Positions 60,587-64,000 of a stretch of 64,000 nucleotides of DNA are shown here, piece by piece. The translations under genes were made by a program, and so were the position numbers. The stretch is from NCBI GenBank assembly GCA_907163375.1, contig CAJQUW010011506.1:186001-250000 (forward strand), given 5' to 3'. The notes beneath the pieces were generated by a model. The model saw nothing but the letters and a program-made list of their open reading frames with translations, had not been told where the DNA came from and ran no database searches. The stretch comes from Prostheceraeus crozeri. Its lineage: Eukaryota > Platyhelminthes > Polycladida > Euryleptidae. The first letter of the stretch is position 1. Each line of letters starts with the position of its first letter.

Positions 60587-62721
60587 CTGCTGGCAATATT
60601 ATCCAGTTGATAATGCAAGAGAATTTTTTATCGTAGATGCTTTTTCCTGTATAGAATGAACACCAATATGTCAAGCGTCTATACAATTTCAAATATGAAA
60701 CTGATCTAAAACAACTGGAATTCTTGCGGAATTACAACTTCTTTGGAGATAACACATTTTCATGAATAAATCGTTGTGGATTCGGGCTAGCAATATAAAT
60801 TTTGACAATGCATACGTGTATGAATAGAAAAATCTATAAAATAATTGAATATTTAACTTGATGATTACGGTAATTTCAACACATCATGATGAGACAGTTC
60901 CTAGAACACACAGTAGGACGTTTTTGAAAATTGAGACCCTTTCTTCGTAAAATGAAACCGCATGTCAAAGCCTAGAAAAAATTCAATCGTTCAAAATTGA
61001 GCAGACCTACCTTCAAAATATGTAGAGCTAGCATTTTTCTGAGCCACATGAAGTTTGCATCACGTAGTGCGAATCAATTATATTTTTAGTTTAAATTGCG
61101 ATCGATCATCTACAAGCTTAGGGCATTTCTAATCATCAGTGGAACATGATATGTCGCTAGAAGAAACATATACCGGAAGATTACAAAATTTAGACAAATT
61201 TCACTGAAAATCGCTCTAGTTCAGATTTAGAAAGCCGTGTCAACTCTTCAAAGACAGCCCTATGAACTCGTTTACAATATGAAAGCTAGAGATATCTATG
61301 ATGAGCACAAAAATATCTGTGGTAACTCCAATCTTCTAATGCATAGAAATTGACCGATATCTTTAAAGAGGACAAATTACATGTAGCTAGTTCCTTCCAA
61401 AAGTTAGACATGCGGAGATAGGGAAGTTTTCAGTCTTTGAATATTAGGCCTACTAGATTTGCTTGAAAATGATCAAGGAACTTCTGAAACATGTATACGA
61501 AAACATAAAACTCCTCATTGTCATCACACTTTATATCTTGGAATATAGTAAAATATGAAATAATTAAAAAATACTATACCTGCGTAATCAATTCTCAAAA
61601 ATATGCGCACAAGTGTACATATGCAAAATCATGTCGAAATAGTAATAGCGGACTTGATATTGCAATATTTTGTCTTGTCAAACGCACTACGAAAAATATT
61701 CGTAAATGATAATTTACAGCACAACTTTGGCGTGTTGCATCAATGATCCTACAATTTAATTGTTAACAACTTTGTAATTCTGTCATCCTTTCACACTAAA
61801 AGTCTTAGCTATTTTTATAATTTCCACACATAGCAATAATAATAAACCTCGAGTCAGCGCACGTCCGCCTTATAAACTGCAGTTTTACTTAAGAATAATT
61901 CCGCCATAAGAAGATGGCGCAAACGCAACTTTGCTAATTCCTTCCTGCAAATGTTTAAAGATTAAATATTTCGCACATACATGCATAATGATTCAAAATA
62001 CGCATAGGTTTAATACACATAGATAGTATCAAATCAATTTATTTTTCGTTTTTATGATGCAACATTACAAGAAATTTCCGAATACTTCAACAAATGTTTG
62101 ATATACACTGTTCTGTTGTGGATGAATATCAACATTACAAATCCAGATGATCAATAATAGGAAACAATGTCATACAAATCGATGCAAACATGATCTCAAT
62201 TAAAAAATAACGGGAAAAGCTACCAAAATTGGCACCGCCTTGACGAATATTGCAATGAAGGTGCTTACTCTATGGAAGTTTCAATGTGATGAAAATCAAA
62301 CAGATTTAGGAATACTGGTAGTCATCTCTTCAATCAAGATAATACGACAGGCGCCAGCCAAATGCAGCCATTTTGTTTTGATAAACAGTTCACTTGGACA
62401 TTCAACACATTTACAAGGAGCCGTTCAAAGTAGAATGACCCTCTGAATCCGTCATTTCGAGGAAATGTGCACAGAACTCGCGATTATAATGACCTTGAGG
62501 CCGAAAACTGAATTTATAGCACGTTCCACTTGAGCTGACAGCTGAAAAAAGAAAAGCAATCGGTTATTACGCAACAGGAAAAAGACAAGAAATTTTAAGG
62601 TATGGGACGGATCAGTGAGTTTAAAAAGAAGCACTGATTGCTCGAAGGTTTTATACTCCGATGACACTAATGACATTTAAAAACCATCGCATAATGACTC
62701 GTATAATGAATATCAACGAGT
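60587..62721. other. No gene seen
   Basis: AT-rich. TAGGCCTA lies at 61445-61452. Open frames such as 61518-61709 and 62240-62446 lack domains. Confidence 0.35.
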
Positions 62722-63271
62722 TTAAGAAATTATGCTCTATACAAGGTGATAGCATAAAAATTCAACAAGTTGCACAAGTAATAGCTAGAAATCATGCAAC
62801 ATAACTGAGACAGAATTACAAAATTAAGAAAAACTTTTCGAACAATGATTGCACTCCAAAAGTTCTTAAGTCATGTGTAGTCTGCCGTTTTGCTTGTGAG
62901 GTTGATCCTAGCACTACCTACATGTACATTGGTAGAACCTTACGACACATGAATGCTAGAAGAATTAAGGAGCACAGTCTACAAATGCCGGCTATCTGCC
63001 AACATAAGTTAAATTGCCAGTGTAGTTGTAAGTCTGAAAATTTCAAAATCCTAGCTCAAGCCTCTAATAGCTTTGATTTAAATATTATGGAGGCTTTGTA
63101 CATAAAAATTTAAGCCTAATCTTAATAGACAACTGAATCATGATGGTGCATTTCTTTAGCAGTAAACTGAATTAATGTCCTCTAGTTTCTTTAAAATTGA
63201 TGTACATGTCTCAATCATGTTGCATGATTTCTAACTATAACTCGTGTAACTTCCAATTAAGAAATTATGCT
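62722..63271 (+). mobile_element. 5'-truncated Penelope-like element, GIY-YIG end, 15-bp target duplication
   Basis: TTAAGAAATTATGCT is identical at 62722-62736 and 63257-63271, bracketing a 520-bp insert. Inside, VVCRFACEVDPSTTYMYIGR (about 62877-62936) gives the PLE linker and the YIG of a GIY-YIG nuclease, followed by R..EH and a QHKLNCQCSC Cys block. NIMEALYIK (63084-63110) follows, and after a 1-base frameshift NLNRQLNHDGAFL to about 63165. The RT domain is lost. The 46-bp segments 62767-62812 and 63207-63252 are inverted copies (40 of 46 matching), so the 5' side carries an inverted piece of the 3' tail. Truncation, an inverted 5' piece and a variable-length duplication are established habits of PLE insertion. 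Confidence 0.8.
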
Positions 63272-64000
63272 ACAGAAATCCTTGAATATCTGGGCATTAT
63301 ATTATCATGTGTCAGATAAAAGTTCCATGTAGTGAATTAGAGAAAATATAGACCTTAGACCTTTCTCTCCTGACAGTTAAATGACATGGAAATGCAAATT
63401 GTGTTGCCATTAAATCATGGAATCACATGATGTGTGGGCTACGTACTAGCCCTTTCATCAGATCCTTTGACCTAATGAGTATAAGAAAAAAGTCAGATGA
63501 CCTTGTGTTGTTCAGAAGTCTTTTAGTATATATTTGATGATTGAACAAGGTGATTTTCAGGCAGAAATAGGCCAACAGGGCATGGCGGACGATGCTTTCT
63601 TTATATCAACCTTTCAGCATATATTGAAGCACTACTTAATCAGAGTTGATTATTGATGACTCTTTCCAGTTGCAACTAATAATTTCAATGAATTCCACCA
63701 GCAATTGAATTCAACTCCAACTGTATGAAGGAAATTAAAAATATCTACATACTATTTCGTGTATCATCTATACACAGTGTAACTCTCTCCTCAGTCCAAT
63801 GGCGCTTGTCAGGAAGGCCTTCGTCGATTCGTTGAAAATGAGTGGCTGTGTGCATTTTGAGCACTACGTATACAAAGAGCTTTAAATATATTTGAAAGAA
63901 TCAAATTTCGCGGCGCCCAGAAATTCGTTATTGCCTGAATTTACGGAAAATTTGAGATAGATCATTGAAACTATTATAATAAAAAGATTTGATTTTATCA
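63272..64000. other. No gene seen
   Basis: AT-rich sequence to the window end, with no domain-bearing frame or repeat delimited. Confidence 0.35.

Overview
This is a eukaryotic, AT-rich, gene-poor window. Its few protein-coding blocks are split by GT..AG introns, and most of the rest is old transposon debris. The host genes look animal: a mitochondrial ETFB lysine methyltransferase and a probable TESK-type kinase. The mobile elements are Penelope-like retroelements (PLEs), CR1/Jockey-type LINEs, Tc1, hAT and pogo-like elements, and a tRNA-derived SINE. Together with the frequent palindrome TAGGCCTA, this suggests an invertebrate animal, possibly a marine deuterostome. The phylum is a guess; nothing here identifies a species.

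Layout. 1-8 kb: a SINE at the very start, then about 7 kb with no gene I can support, then the 3'-terminal exon of a TESK-like kinase (7761-8312, +) and its 3' UTR with a long pyrimidine tract. 9-17 kb: a repeat field holding a foldback, a decayed IS630/Tc1-type transposase, a 177-bp pogo-like MITE, a 717-bp hAT-type non-autonomous element, and a mosaic of PLE pieces in alternating orientation that ends in a 364-bp inverted repeat. 21.8-25.0 kb: the one gene complete at coding level, ETFBKMT (METTL20), with two coding exons (21783-22143 and 24524-24879) predicting 238 aa. Its 2.4-kb intron has been entered by a LINE 3' fragment and a hAT-like repeat. 26-34 kb: PLE tails, a PLE tail hairpin, a long decayed PLE with reverse transcriptase and GIY-YIG parts (29.4-31.0 kb), a PLE endonuclease scrap and a 67-bp tandem duplication. 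34-44 kb: essentially featureless. 44-55 kb: two decayed minus-strand LINEs, a 2.29-kb hAT-type element with a perfect 8-bp target duplication and a near-perfect 343-bp-arm palindrome inside it, and a retroelement C-terminal fragment. 55-64 kb: a structurally complete but coding-dead Tc1 transposon (56611-58475), a PLE-tail hairpin, and a 5'-truncated PLE copy. The last two each lie between identical 15-bp direct repeats.

No operon, CRISPR array, tRNA or rRNA gene is visible. The two host genes have no evident functional link. The most unusual signals are the nested palindrome in the hAT element, the repeated pairing of PLE 3' tails into hairpins (with hammerhead-ribozyme-like core motifs), and the strong excess of the 8-bp palindrome TAGGCCTA. 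All coordinates were read by eye and no database search was run.
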